The notes: a model not told the origin generated them from the letters alone. Shown: positions 54,977 to 63,997, numbered from the stretch's first letter. The stretch: DNA of 64,000 nucleotides from Duganella sp. CF458 (GCF_900113115.1 NZ_FOOF01000010.1:62001-126000), one strand, 5' to 3'. Program-made: numbers and translations.

Positions 54977-56044
54977 TTAAAGTGCCGCGACGACTGCGTC
55001 GCCCATCTGGGCGGTGCCCACCTTGGTGGTGCCTTCCTGGTAGATGTCCGGCGTGCGCAGGCCCTGTGCCAGGACCTTCTTGACCGCGCTTTCGATACGG
55101 TCGGCCTGCTCCGCGCGGTTCAGCGAATAGCGCAGCATCATGGCGGCCGACAGGATCGTGGCCAGCGGATTGGCAATGCCCTTGCCCGCGATGTCCGGAG
55201 CCGAGCCGTGCGAGGGTTCGTACAAGCCCTTGTTGTTGGCATCCAGCGAAGCGGAAGGCAGCATGCCGATCGAGCCGGTCAGCATGGCCGCGGCGTCGGA
55301 CAGGATGTCGCCGAACATATTGCCGGTCACGATCACGTCGAACTTCTTGGGGGCGCGCACCAGTTGCATGGCGGCGTTGTCGACGTACATATGGTCCAGC
55401 GCCACGTCCGGGTATTCCCGGTGTACGTCGGTCACGATGTCCTTCCAGAACTGGAAGGTTTCCAGCACGTTGGCCTTGTCGACGGAAGTCAGGCGCTTGC
55501 CGCGCTTTTGCGCCGCCTGGAATGCTACGTGGGCGATGCGGCGGATCTCGCCTTCCGCATAGCGCATGGTGTCGAAGCCTTCGCGCTGGCCCTTGAACGG
55601 ACCATCGGGGCATTCGCGCACGCCGCGCGGCTGGCCGAAGTAGATGTCGCCGGTCAGTTCGCGCACGATCAGGATGTCCAGGCCCGATACCACTTCCGGC
55701 TTCAGCGTCGAGGCGCCGGCCAGTTCGGGGTACAGGATGGCCGGACGCAGGTTGCCGAACAGGCCCAGGTTCTTGCGCAGGCCGAGGATGGCCTGCTCCG
55801 GGCGCAGCGGACGCTCCAGCGTGTCGTACTTCCAGTCGCCCACTGCGCCGAACAGCACGGCGTCGGCCGCCTTGGCCAGCGCCAGGGTTTCTTCCGGCAG
55901 CGGATGGCCCTTGGCCTCGTATCCGGCGCCGCCGACCGGCGCGGTTTCCATCTCAAATGTTTCGCCGAGCGCGTTCAGGACCTTGACGGCCTGGCTGACG
56001 ATTTCCGGGCCGATGCCATCGCCCGGCAGGATTGCAATTTTCAT
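54977..56044 (-). CDS. leuB: 3-isopropylmalate dehydrogenase
   Basis: 355 aa with [16 protein letters not shown], the [23 protein letters not shown] substrate region, and [25 protein letters not shown] with the catalytic Asp and metal ligands. Oxidises and decarboxylates 3-isopropylmalate in leucine synthesis. Ordered after leuC and leuD and before asd, 15 nt after leuD. Confidence 0.98.
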   Translation of the reverse strand: MKIAILPGDGIGPEIVSQAVKVLNALGETFEMETAPVGGAGYEAKGHPLPEETLALAKAADAVLFGAVGDWKYDTLERPLRPEQAILGLRKNLGLFGNLRPAILYPELAGASTLKPEVVSGLDILIVRELTGDIYFGQPRGVRECPDGPFKGQREGFDTMRYAEGEIRRIAHVAFQAAQKRGKRLTSVDKANVLETFQFWKDIVTDVHREYPDVALDHMYVDNAAMQLVRAPKKFDVIVTGNMFGDILSDAAAMLTGSIGMLPSASLDANNKGLYEPSHGSAPDIAGKGIANPLATILSAAMMLRYSLNRAEQADRIESAVKKVLAQGLRTPDIYQEGTTKVGTAQMGDAVVAAL

Positions 56045-56059
56045 TATTCGATCTATCTG

Positions 56060-56707
56060 TTAAATGACGTTGGCCAGCCATGGCTGGTTGGCGAGGCGGC
56101 GCTCTTCGAACGCTTTGATCTGGTCGGCATGGCGCAGGGTCAAGCCGATATCGTCGAGACCATTCATCAGGCAGTATTTGCGGAAGGCGTCGATCTCGAA
56201 GGGATAGGAGACGGAGCCGTTGCTGGTGCCGACGCGCTGCTGTTCAAGGTCCACCACCAGGCGGTAACCCGGGAAGGCCTTGACTTCGTTGAACAGATGA
56301 TCGATCTGCGCTTCAGTGAGGACGACCGGCAGCAGGCCGTTCTTGAAGCAGTTGTTGAAGAAGATGTCCGCAAAGCTTGGCGCCAGCACGGCGCGGAAGC
56401 CGTACTGGTCGAGCGCCCACGGCGCGTGTTCGCGCGACGAGCCGCAGCCGAAATTCTTGCGCGTCAGCAGAATCGAGGCGCCCTGGTAGCGCGGCTGGTT
56501 CAGCACGAAGTCCGGATTCAGCGGGCGCTGGCTGTTGTCCATGCCCGGTTCGCCGTGGTCCAGGTAGCGCCACTCGTCAAACAGGTTGGGGCCGAAGCCG
56601 GTACGGTGGATGGACTTCAGGAATTGTTTCGGAATGATCGCGTCGGTATCGACGTTGGCGCGGTCAAGCGGTGCGACTAAACCTTCATAGACGGTAAATT
56701 TTTCCAT
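56060..56707 (-). CDS. leuD: 3-isopropylmalate dehydratase small subunit
   Basis: 215 aa swivel domain with [10 protein letters not shown] and [15 protein letters not shown], the conserved aconitase-like loops. Pairs with LeuC to isomerise 2- to 3-isopropylmalate. The start at 56707 ([11 protein letters not shown]) is preferred over an in-frame upstream codon. Separated from leuC by a small lipoprotein gene. Confidence 0.98.
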   Translation of the reverse strand: MEKFTVYEGLVAPLDRANVDTDAIIPKQFLKSIHRTGFGPNLFDEWRYLDHGEPGMDNSQRPLNPDFVLNQPRYQGASILLTRKNFGCGSSREHAPWALDQYGFRAVLAPSFADIFFNNCFKNGLLPVVLTEAQIDHLFNEVKAFPGYRLVVDLEQQRVGTSNGSVSYPFEIDAFRKYCLMNGLDDIGLTLRHADQIKAFEERRLANQPWLANVI

Positions 56708-56757
56708 GATTCTCAACGGGTGGCGACGGCGGACCGTCGCGGTCCGCCGGTCAGCGG

Positions 56758-56886
56758 TTATTTACTGCCGGCGCCTTCCATTTTCTGGCCGACTTTCTGG
56801 ACATCCTTGCCGAAGCCTGCGACGGTATTGCAACCGGTCAGGGCAAATGCGGCGATAGCGATGGCGATGGCAAATAGCTTTTTCAT
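56758..56886 (-). CDS. entericidin-like small lipoprotein between leuC and leuD
   Basis: 42 aa, too short for routine gene finding. MKK plus a hydrophobic stretch ending LTG precedes Cys19 as a lipobox, then [20 protein letters not shown], the amphipathic tail of entericidin A/B proteins. Entericidins are small membrane-lytic lipoproteins thought to act as a toxin-antidote pair or in envelope stress. The interposition between leuC and leuD is seen in other betaproteobacteria. It is in the same orientation as the leu genes, with 23 nt to leuC and 50 nt to leuD. Confidence 0.9.
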   Translation of the reverse strand: MKKLFAIAIAIAAFALTGCNTVAGFGKDVQKVGQKMEGAGSK

Positions 56887-56909
56887 GATGTGTCTCTGGC
56901 AGATAGTGG

Positions 56910-58310
56910 TTAGCGGATGGATCGAACATCCACAAAATGGCCGGCGATACCGGCTGCCGCCGCCATGGCGGGAGACACCAGGTGGGTGCGTCCGCCCTGG
57001 CCTTGACGGCCTTCGAAATTACGGTTGGAAGTCGAGGCGCAGCGCTCGCCCGGATCGAGGCGGTCGGCGTTCATGGCCAGGCACATCGAGCAGCCCGGCT
57101 CGCGCCACTCAAAACCGGCGGCCTTGAAGATCGCATCCAATCCCTCGCGCTCGGCCTGCTCTTTCACCAGGCCGGAACCCGGCACCACCATTGCCAGCTT
57201 CACGTTCGAAGCGCGCTGCTTGCCGCGCACCACGGCAGCGGCGGCGCGCAAGTCTTCGATGCGCGAGTTGGTGCAGGAACCGATGAACACCTTGTCGATG
57301 CGGATGTCCTCGATGCGGGTGTTCGGCGCCAGGTTCATGTACACCAGGGCTTTTTCCATGGCGTCGCGCTTGACCGGGTCTTTCTCCTGGTCCGGGTCGG
57401 GTACGCGGCCGTCGATCGAAGTGACCTGCTCGGGCGAAGTGCCCCAGGTGACTTGGGGCTGGATCTGCGCCGCGTCCAGCGTGACGACGAAGTCGAACCT
57501 GGCGCCCGGATCGGAATGCAGGGTGCGCCAATAGCCCACGGCCTGCTCCCACTGCGGGCCCGCCGGCGAATACGGGCGGCCCTTGACGTAGTTGATGGTG
57601 GTGTCGTCCACCGCGATCATGCCGGCGCGGGCGCCCGCTTCGATCGCCATATTGCAGACCGTCATGCGCCCTTCCATCGACAGCGAGCGGATCGCCGAAC
57701 CGGCGAACTCGATCGCGTAGCCGGTGCCGCCGGCGGTGCCGATCCTGCCGATCACGGCCAGCACGATGTCCTTGGCGGTCACGCCGGCCGGCAGCACGCC
57801 GTCCACCTGCACCAGCATGGCCTTGGATTTCTTGGCCAACAGGGTCTGGGTCGCCAGCACGTGCTCCACTTCCGAGGTGCCGATGCCGTGCGCCAGCGCG
57901 CCGAACGCGCCGTGGGTTGACGTATGCGAGTCGCCGCACACCACGGTCATGCCGGGCAGGGTCGCGCCCTGCTCCGGGCCGATCACGTGCACGATGCCCT
58001 GGCGCTTGTCGTTCATGTTGAAGTAGGTCATGCCGACCGACTTGGTGTTCTGGTCCAGGGTTTCCACCTGCAGACGCGAAGTCGGGTCCGCGATGCCGTG
58101 CGAACGGTCCGTGGTCGGAACGTTATGGTCGGCCACGGCCAGGTTGGCCGACAGGCGCCATGGCTGGCGGCCGGCGCTGCGCAGGCCGTCGAATGCCTGC
58201 GGGCTGGTCACTTCGTGTACCAGGTGGCGGTCGATGTACAGGAGGGCGGTGCCGTCTTCCTCGGTGCGTACTACGTGGGATTCCCAGAGTTTGTCGTAAA
58301 GCGTTTTCAT
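56910..58310 (-). CDS. leuC: 3-isopropylmalate dehydratase large subunit
   Basis: 466 aa with the [4Fe-4S] ligands Cys346 (IGSCTNSR), Cys407 and Cys410 (CSMC). [34 protein letters not shown] carries substrate contacts. Catalyses the dehydration/rehydration of isopropylmalate with LeuD. The ATG at 58310 ([12 protein letters not shown]) is the standard start. First gene of the leu cluster here. Confidence 0.98.
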   Translation of the reverse strand: MKTLYDKLWESHVVRTEEDGTALLYIDRHLVHEVTSPQAFDGLRSAGRQPWRLSANLAVADHNVPTTDRSHGIADPTSRLQVETLDQNTKSVGMTYFNMNDKRQGIVHVIGPEQGATLPGMTVVCGDSHTSTHGAFGALAHGIGTSEVEHVLATQTLLAKKSKAMLVQVDGVLPAGVTAKDIVLAVIGRIGTAGGTGYAIEFAGSAIRSLSMEGRMTVCNMAIEAGARAGMIAVDDTTINYVKGRPYSPAGPQWEQAVGYWRTLHSDPGARFDFVVTLDAAQIQPQVTWGTSPEQVTSIDGRVPDPDQEKDPVKRDAMEKALVYMNLAPNTRIEDIRIDKVFIGSCTNSRIEDLRAAAAVVRGKQRASNVKLAMVVPGSGLVKEQAEREGLDAIFKAAGFEWREPGCSMCLAMNADRLDPGERCASTSNRNFEGRQGQGGRTHLVSPAMAAAAGIAGHFVDVRSIR

Positions 58311-58426
58311 GATGCTGCCTGATGTCGTGATCCGTTTGATTATGCCATATTTTGTGCAATGCAAAACCTAGCCGTTTTCCGCCTCGTGAGCAATTTCGCG
58401 TAGTTTTTGGCGTATGGCGCCGAATA

Positions 58427-58465
58427 AAAAAAGCCTGCAGCCCCTTTGTGGGAGGCTGCAGGCTG
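58427..58465 (-). terminator. terminator after the cheZ-cheA pair
   Basis: AGCCTGCAGCC (minus strand, 58455-58465) pairs perfectly with GGCTGCAGGCT (58433-58443) around an 11-nt loop and is followed by seven T residues. It lies about 30 nt after the cheA stop. Confidence 0.9.
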
Positions 58466-58493
58466 GTGTTTTCTGTATTTTTTGGAGGAGGCT

Positions 58494-60362
58494 TTAAGCC
58501 GCCATCCTTACACTTCCCCTGCAACCGTCCATCAGGAACGATAGGCCGACTACTAGGACCAGGTCGCCCTCGGCGGAACGTGCGGTGCCGGTAATGCCGT
58601 CCACCGACAACGCGGTCATCGGCTTGATCACCAGGTCGGCCGTGCCGTCCACCGCCGAAACGGCCAGGATGTAAGGCTGCGGCGAGTTCACCACGATGCC
58701 CACGCGCTCCGAGCACGGCTCGTAACCCAGCGCATCGGCCAGCGAACGCACCGGCAGCGGACGGCCCTGGTCCTTCAGGACCGGCGCGCCGCCCACTTCC
58801 ATGAACACTTCCGGCAACTCGACCACGCGCTCGACCACCGCCATCGGCAGCGCCAGCAGCGCACCCGAGGTGGACACCAGCATGGTCGGCACGATCGACA
58901 GCTCGATCGGCAAGCGGATGGCGAACTTGGTGCCCTTGCCCAGTTGCGATTCGATGTGGATCGCACCGCGGTTCTTCTCCACGGCAGTCTTCACCACGTC
59001 CATGCCGACGCCGCGGCCGGACACGGAGGACGCCACTTCCTTGGTCGAGAAGCCCGGCAGGAACACCAGCTGGTAGCACTCGTCGTCGGTCAGGTTGGCG
59101 CTGGGCGAGATCAGGCCTTTCTCGCCCGCCTTGCGTTTCAGCGCCGCCGGGTCCATGCCCTTGCCGTCGTCCTGCAGCACGATCATGACGGAGTTGGCCT
59201 CCTGCCACGCCTTCAGGGAGATGTAGGCTTTCGGCGGCTTGCCGATCGCCATGCGCGCTTCCGGGCCTTCCACGCCGTGGTCCAACGCGTTGCGCAGCAT
59301 GTGCACCAGCGGGTCGTACAGGCTGTCCACCACCACGCGGTCGACTTCGGTTTCCGCGCCCTCGATGGTCAGTTCGACTTCCTTGCCCAGGTCTTTCGCC
59401 AGTTCGCGCACCAGGCGCGGGAACTTCTGGAACAGGCGGCCGACCGGCTGCATGCGCGTCGCCAGGGTGGCGCGCTGCAGCTCGGTGGAGTAACGCGAGG
59501 CGCGCTCCAGGGTTTCGGTCAGGGCCGACATCAGCGACGCGGCCTGGCCTTCGAACTTGAATTGCTGCAGGCGCTCCAGCAGCACGGCGGCCTGGTTGGC
59601 GGCCTGCACCGATTCGCCGGCCACCTCCAGCAGCGCATCGAGCTTGACGGCGTCGATACGGATCGATTCTTCCTTGGCCGGCGCGGAGGACGGCTTGGCT
59701 TCCGCGGCCGGACGCTCTTTCGCTTCGGGCGCGGGAGCATGCACCGCTGCCGGCGTGCCTTCTGCCGCCACATGGGCGGCAGCCACGCCTTCGGCGCGCG
59801 CATCCACGGCAGGGCGCGCATAGGTCCCAGGCGGCACCACGGCTTCGTACATGCCCTCCCAGTCCAGGCCAGCGGCCGACGGCGCGGCGCTGGATGGCGC
59901 AGGCGCAGCAGCGGCCGGTGCCGCAGCGGGCGCCGGCGCGGCAGGCGCCGGCTTGGCGGCCGGCTTGCTGGAGGTGGTCTTGCCTTCGATGGCTTCCTTC
60001 AGGATGGCTTCCAGGTCGGCCGGCATCGGCGCCAGCGCGTCGGGCGCGGTGCCGTTATTCAATTCGGACAACTGGTCGGCCACGAAGCCGGACGCCTGCA
60101 GCGCCGCTTCGATCGACAGCGGGGTGACCGGCGCGGCGCCGGTGCGCAGGGCATCGAACAGGTTCTCGGTCAGGTGGCAGGCCGAGACCATGGCGCCCAG
60201 GTTCATGAAGCCCGCGCCACCCTTGATGGTGTGGAACGAGCGGAAAACTGCGTTCAGCGTTTCCTTGTTGTCGGGGTCACGTTCGAGGCGCAGCAAGTGC
60301 TCTTCGACGTTGACGGCCAAATCCATGGCCTCGACAACGAACTCCTTGAGCATATCGTCCAT
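58494..60362 (-). CDS. cheA: CheA-type chemotaxis histidine kinase lacking a recognisable P2 domain
   Basis: 622 aa. Domains: HPt with phospho-acceptor His44 (RSFHTIKGGAGF); an Ala/Pro-rich linker of about 120 residues where the CheY-binding P2 domain normally sits; the P3 dimerisation helices (about 240-300); the ATPase domain with N box (LVHMLRNALDHGVEG), G1 (DDGKGMD) and G2 (GRGVGMDVV); and a CheW-like P5 domain. Without P2 the phosphate would reach CheY or another receiver less directly. It is coupled to cheZ by a one-base overlap (TAATG) and stands apart from any other che or mcp gene in view. Confidence 0.92.
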   Translation of the reverse strand: MDDMLKEFVVEAMDLAVNVEEHLLRLERDPDNKETLNAVFRSFHTIKGGAGFMNLGAMVSACHLTENLFDALRTGAAPVTPLSIEAALQASGFVADQLSELNNGTAPDALAPMPADLEAILKEAIEGKTTSSKPAAKPAPAAPAPAAAPAAAAPAPSSAAPSAAGLDWEGMYEAVVPPGTYARPAVDARAEGVAAAHVAAEGTPAAVHAPAPEAKERPAAEAKPSSAPAKEESIRIDAVKLDALLEVAGESVQAANQAAVLLERLQQFKFEGQAASLMSALTETLERASRYSTELQRATLATRMQPVGRLFQKFPRLVRELAKDLGKEVELTIEGAETEVDRVVVDSLYDPLVHMLRNALDHGVEGPEARMAIGKPPKAYISLKAWQEANSVMIVLQDDGKGMDPAALKRKAGEKGLISPSANLTDDECYQLVFLPGFSTKEVASSVSGRGVGMDVVKTAVEKNRGAIHIESQLGKGTKFAIRLPIELSIVPTMLVSTSGALLALPMAVVERVVELPEVFMEVGGAPVLKDQGRPLPVRSLADALGYEPCSERVGIVVNSPQPYILAVSAVDGTADLVIKPMTALSVDGITGTARSAEGDLVLVVGLSFLMDGCRGSVRMAA

Positions 60363-61192
60363 TAGAACCCCAGGTCGGCAAGCAGGTCATCGACGCTGTC
60401 CTGATTCAGGGCTTCCGATGGAACGGACGGACCCGACATCAGCGACACCTCTTTTTGCGCAATCTTCTCGCGCACCTCAGCCGGCGCATTGTCTTTCAAC
60501 AGTTGCGCCAATTCGGTTTCGACCTTCTTGGTGATGGCCACCACCTTCTTGATCAGCTGGCCGGTGATGTCCTGGAAGTCCTGGGCCATCATGATTTCCA
60601 GCAGGCGGGCTTTTTCCGCTTCCGTTGCTTGCGCTACCTTGGTGGCGAAGGCGCGCGAGTCGCCCGCCAGGGCCTTGAAATCGTCAATGCTGAGCTTGCC
60701 TGCGAACAGGTCCGCCCAGCGCTCTTCCATGTCCTTGGCTTGCTTGGACAACACTTCCTGCGCCGGCATGCCGTCGTCCAGGGTATTCAAGACCTTGTTG
60801 GCAGCCTGCTCGGTCAGCGACGCGACGTATTCGAGGCGGTCTTGCGCATCCACGATCTGGGTCGACGCTTCGGTCAGCGCCTTGTCGTAACCCAGCTCGC
60901 GCAGCGAGTCGTGCAGCAGGCGCACAATCCCGCCCAGGCGCTCGAACATGCCCTCGGCATGCTCGCCGCCCTCGGCAGGCGCGTCGCCCGGGGCCGTGGC
61001 CGGGGCCGGGGCTGGGGCTGGGGCCGGCGCCTGGCTCGACGCGGCTACCGACTCGAACAGACTCTCCAGGTCATCGGAATCGCCGGACTCGGATGCCGCA
61101 GCGGCCGGCGCTGGAGCAGGTGCAGGCGCATTCGCCCGTTGCGCAGATACTTCCTCAAATAATGCATCGAAATCATCAGCGGCGTCGGTCAT
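60362..61192 (-). CDS. cheZ: CheY-P phosphatase CheZ
   Basis: 276 aa. The long helical hairpin contains AQDFQDITGQLIKKV, in which Asp208 and Gln212 correspond to the E. coli catalytic pair Asp143 and Gln147. The C-terminus SVDDLLADLGF is the CheY-binding peptide. The N-terminus has a variable Ala/Pro-rich stretch (about 22-75). CheZ dephosphorylates CheY-P. The start at 61192 (MTDAADDFDALF) is supported by similarity of the DALF motif to CheZ N-termini. Confidence 0.94.
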   Translation of the reverse strand: MTDAADDFDALFEEVSAQRANAPAPAPAPAAAASESGDSDDLESLFESVAASSQAPAPAPAPAPATAPGDAPAEGGEHAEGMFERLGGIVRLLHDSLRELGYDKALTEASTQIVDAQDRLEYVASLTEQAANKVLNTLDDGMPAQEVLSKQAKDMEERWADLFAGKLSIDDFKALAGDSRAFATKVAQATEAEKARLLEIMMAQDFQDITGQLIKKVVAITKKVETELAQLLKDNAPAEVREKIAQKEVSLMSGPSVPSEALNQDSVDDLLADLGF

Positions 61193-61525
61193 AATTCCTG
61201 CTTCTCCATAATTTTCAAGCTGCCAAAAAGTGTCAAATTTGACGCTCGGCAATAAACAAGGCACTCACGCGAGTGTAACAGGGGCACCCCACTCAGTTCA
61301 ATCTCTTAGGTGAAGCCGAATCGCCCCCCAAGTGTACTGTTGTATTTGCGGATCGTGTGAAATACGCACTGCAAGCCCCTGAAATGACGGGAATTTGCGC
61401 CATCTGCGATGCCCGCGTGACAGTTTCTTGATAATTATCAACTCTTTACAGCAGAACAATACTGATAAACAGGGCTACAATGAAGGCAGGAACTGGCTCT
61501 TTTAATAGTTAAAGGAGGCTGAGAT
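61193..61525. other. 333-nt divergent intergenic region, cheZ / universal stress protein
   Basis: This gap has no gene. It holds a perfect Fnr box (61428-61441) serving the plus-strand gene and AT-rich sequence likely to contain the cheZ promoter near 61195-61260. No other hairpin or repeat was evident. Confidence 0.6.
61428..61469 (+). promoter_or_regulatory. class II Fnr/Anr promoter of the universal stress protein gene
   Basis: TTGATAATTATCAA (61428-61441) is a perfect TTGAT-N4-ATCAA palindrome. A -10 GATAAA at 61464-61469 puts the likely start site at 61476, so the Fnr box is centred at -41.5, the textbook class II position. The universal stress protein ATG lies 50 nt downstream. Confidence 0.85.
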
Positions 61526-61993
61526 ATGTATCGGAAAATCCTGATTACGACGGACGGCTCGGCCGTTTCCAGCAAGACCGCCTGCGCCGGGGTCGATTTC
61601 GCCCAGCAGCTTGGCGCGGAAGTGCTGGCCCTGTTCGTGGCGCCGGACTACCAGTACCCGATTTACGTGGAGATCATCCCGCCCAGCTATCCCAGCGAGG
61701 AAGAGTACCGGGCGGCAATGCAGCGCGCCGGCAACGAGCATGTTCAGTCTATCCTTGCGTCCTGCGCGCAAAAAGGCGTGCGGGCCGAAGGCATGACCGC
61801 CTTCGCCGAGAGCGCGGCACTGAAGATCGTCGACGTCGCCAGCCAATACGGCTGCGACCTGATCTTCATCGGTTCGCATGGCCGCAGCGGCTGGGGTCAC
61901 CTGCTGCTGGGCAGCGTGACCAACAAAGTGCTGTCGCATACCAAGATCCCGGTGCTGGTGCACCGCCTGATCAAAGACCCGCGCCCGGCCTGA
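61526..61993 (+). CDS. universal stress protein (UspA family)
   Basis: 155 aa with N-terminal MYRKILITTDGSAVSSKTACAGVDFAQQL and the ATP-binding motif GSHGRSGWGHLLLGSVTNKVLSH (G-x2-G-x9-G-S/T pattern), so it should bind ATP. A strong AAAGGAGG Shine-Dalgarno sequence and a perfect Fnr box indicate strong oxygen-limited expression, which is also known for usp genes in Pseudomonas. Followed by a hairpin and a response regulator gene. Confidence 0.93.
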   Translation: MYRKILITTDGSAVSSKTACAGVDFAQQLGAEVLALFVAPDYQYPIYVEIIPPSYPSEEEYRAAMQRAGNEHVQSILASCAQKGVRAEGMTAFAESAALKIVDVASQYGCDLIFIGSHGRSGWGHLLLGSVTNKVLSHTKIPVLVHRLIKDPRPA

Positions 61994-62014
61994 ATAGCCT
62001 GGCGTTACCACGCG

Positions 62015-62035
62015 CTCCGGCCTGCCGGGCCGGAG
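62015..62035 (+). other. hairpin between the usp and response-regulator genes
   Basis: CTCCGGCC (62015-62022) and GGCCGGAG (62028-62035) form an 8-bp stem with a 5-nt loop, without a following T tract. It could shape mRNA stability between the two genes. Confidence 0.5.
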
Positions 62036-62070
62036 TGTGAAGAGAAGTATTGCTAACTTTTTGAGGAACT

Positions 62071-62715
62071 ATGATTCGTATTGTCATTGCCGACGACCAC
62101 ACCATCATGCGCGAAGGGCTCAAGCGCATTCTTGACGGGGCTCCCGACATCGACATCGTAGGCGAAGCCATCGACGGCTTCGAAGTCCTCAACCACATCC
62201 GCCAGGGCGGCTTCGACCTGTTGCTGCTCGATCTGTCCATGCCGGGGCGCAGCGGCGTCGACCTGATCCGCCAGATCCGCAGCGAATCGCCCAAGCTCGC
62301 CATCCTGATCCTCACCATGCACGAGGAAGAGCAGTACGCGGTGCGCGCCATCCGCGCCGGCGCCCAGGGCTACCTGACCAAGGAAAGCGCCGGCACCCAG
62401 CTGGTGGGCGCGATCCGCAAGGTCGCCTCCGGCCGCCCCTATATCTCCACCGAAGTGGCCGAGCAACTGGCCTTGAATATCATGCAGCCAGCCGAAACGC
62501 TGTTGCACAAACAGCTCTCGGACCGCGAATTCGAGGTGTTTTCGCTGCTGGTGTCGGGAAAATCCATCACCGAAATCGCCAACGGGCTGCATTTGAGCGT
62601 GAAAACCGTCAGCACCCACAAGACCCGCATCATGCAAAAGATGGGCATGGCGTCGCTCTCGGAAATGGTCCAGTACGCAGTGGCGCACAAGCTGCTGACG
62701 CCATTCAAGGCCTGA
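62071..62715 (+). CDS. NarL/FixJ-type response regulator
   Basis: 214 aa. The receiver domain has Asp8, Asp9, phospho-acceptor Asp54 (LLLDLSMPG), Thr and Lys of the active site (ILTMHEEE; LTKESAG). The LuxR helix-turn-helix at the C-terminus is LSDREFEVFSLLVSGKSITEIANGLHLSVKTVSTHKTRIMQKMG. No cognate histidine kinase is adjacent. Neighbours (Fnr-controlled USP and an Fnr paralogue) hint at a redox or nitrate context, but the signal is unknown. Confidence 0.93.
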   Translation: MIRIVIADDHTIMREGLKRILDGAPDIDIVGEAIDGFEVLNHIRQGGFDLLLLDLSMPGRSGVDLIRQIRSESPKLAILILTMHEEEQYAVRAIRAGAQGYLTKESAGTQLVGAIRKVASGRPYISTEVAEQLALNIMQPAETLLHKQLSDREFEVFSLLVSGKSITEIANGLHLSVKTVSTHKTRIMQKMGMASLSEMVQYAVAHKLLTPFKA

Positions 62716-62851
62716 TCGACAAGGTTGATTTTAGGATAATTCCTACATTGCCCGTCTACCCTCCTACGGGCATATTCAGCAACGACTGATATTTTTCCCC
62801 CATTCACGTTGGCATACTGAAACCATTCCGTTTGGGAACCAGGAGATCAGC

Positions 62852-63664
62852 ATGCTCTCAACGCAACCCGTGTCCCATGAGGCCGGCCGCCAGCGGCAAG
62901 GCCGTTTGTGGTCCAACCTGAAAGAAGTGTGCGAACTGCTGCACTTGCCGCCGGTATCGCTCAGTTCCGAAGAGCTGCTGTTCCAGCATGTGCAGTTCAA
63001 GACCGGCCAGCGGGTGCATACGATTGGCCAGCCGTTCGACATGCTGTATGTGGTGAACTCCGGTTTCATGAAAACGGTGTTGATTGACGAGTTCGGCAAC
63101 GAGCAGGTGCTGGCCTTCCCGATGAAGGGCGACCTGATGGGCGTGGACGGCATCCACAGCAAGAGCTACGCCTCGGAGGCGGTGGCGCTGTCGGACTGCG
63201 ACCTGATCCTGTTGCCGTTCAAGAAGTTGACCACGCTGGGCCGTACCCACGTGGAGTTGGAGAACCTGATGTACGGCGTGATGAGCCGCGAACTGGTGCG
63301 CGAACAAGCCATGATCGGCATGCTCGGTGCCCTGAGCGCGGAGGCGCGGGTGGCGCGCTTCCTGGTCACGCTGTCGGAAAAGTTTGCGCAGATGGGCTAT
63401 TCGAGCAAGCTGTTCAACTTGCGCATGACGCGCCACGAGATCGGCAGCTACCTCGGATTGACGCTGGAAACGGTCAGCCGCACCCTGTCAGCCTTCAATG
63501 AGATCGGGCTGATCAGCGTGGACCAGCGCACCATCGGCATCAAAGACGTCGACGCATTGAAATCGCTGCGTCGCCTGCCGCCATCGCGCACGCGCAGCAA
63601 GCTGCCGTCGCGCGCCAAAGCCGCCGCCAGCGAAGCTGCCGTGCCGCTCCTGGCGACTTTGTAA
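62852..63664 (+). CDS. Crp/Fnr family regulator, Fnr paralogue with two of four Fe-S cysteines
   Basis: 270 aa. The cNMP-type beta-barrel (about 40-130), dimer helix and winged helix MTRHEIGSYLGLTLETVSRTLSAF follow E. coli FNR closely, including the recognition-helix Glu, Ser and Arg (ETVSR) that read TTGAT. Of the four FNR iron-sulfur cysteines, those equivalent to Cys29 and Cys122 remain (Cys27 and Cys116), while Cys20 and Cys23 align with Arg18 and Ser21. It has a basic C-terminal extension (about 240-270). It should bind Fnr-type boxes such as the one before the usp gene, but it may not hold a normal [4Fe-4S] cluster. Confidence 0.92.
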   Translation: MLSTQPVSHEAGRQRQGRLWSNLKEVCELLHLPPVSLSSEELLFQHVQFKTGQRVHTIGQPFDMLYVVNSGFMKTVLIDEFGNEQVLAFPMKGDLMGVDGIHSKSYASEAVALSDCDLILLPFKKLTTLGRTHVELENLMYGVMSRELVREQAMIGMLGALSAEARVARFLVTLSEKFAQMGYSSKLFNLRMTRHEIGSYLGLTLETVSRTLSAFNEIGLISVDQRTIGIKDVDALKSLRRLPPSRTRSKLPSRAKAAASEAAVPLLATL

Positions 63665-63686
63665 AGAGTACTACTCACCCAGCTTT

Positions 63687-63713
63687 GGCCCGCTTCGGCG
63701 GGCCTCTTTTTTT
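63687..63713 (+). terminator. terminator after the Fnr-like gene
   Basis: GGCCCGC (63687-63693), a TTCG tetraloop and GCGGGCC (63698-63704) are followed by a run of T residues (63707-63713). Confidence 0.92.
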
Positions 63714-63727
63714 CTTCGATAATTTAT

Positions 63728-63779
63728 TTGACAAGCATTCGCGAGCTGCGCATAATGCAAATGCGAATCATTCTTATCT
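63728..63779 (+). promoter_or_regulatory. hemP promoter with Fur box
   Basis: TTGACA (63728-63733), a 17-bp spacer and CATAAT (63751-63756) form a near-consensus sigma-70 promoter. Directly after it lies AAATGCGAAT-C-ATTCTTATCT (63759-63779), close to the Fur palindrome AAATGAGAAT-N-ATTCTCATTT. Iron-bound Fur would block the initiation region. Confidence 0.85.
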
Positions 63780-63793
63780 AAGGAAAAACAACA

Positions 63794-63997
63794 ATGCAAA
63801 CTTCCGCCGCCATCGACGCCCCCAAACCCAAGGCTGCTGCCGCCCCGGCCACGCAGCAGCCGACCCCGCCCCAAGCGCTGCGCCGCTATACCACCAGTGG
63901 CCTGATGGAAGACCAGCGCGAAATCGAGATTGAACATGCCGGCCGCATTTACCGTCTTCGCATCACGCAGTTGAACAAGCTGATCCTGACTGCCTGA
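63794..63997 (+). CDS. hemP: hemin uptake protein HemP
   Basis: 67 aa. The conserved C-terminal half is EIEIEHAGRIYRLRITQLNKLILT, the HemP family core, preceded by an Ala/Pro-rich, variable N-terminus. HemP/HmuP proteins are small regulators or accessories found at the head of haem-uptake operons; in Burkholderia-type bacteria HmuP activates the haem receptor gene. AAGGA lies 9 nt before the ATG. A Fur box and strong promoter precede it, and the receptor gene is probably just beyond the window. Confidence 0.92.
   Translation: MQTSAAIDAPKPKAAAAPATQQPTPPQALRRYTTSGLMEDQREIEIEHAGRIYRLRITQLNKLILTA

Noticed and set aside
62723-62738. A second Fnr box before the Fnr-like gene (TTGATTTTAGGATAA)
   Set aside because: Only the left half matches TTGAT-N4-ATCAA; the right half is too divergent to claim.
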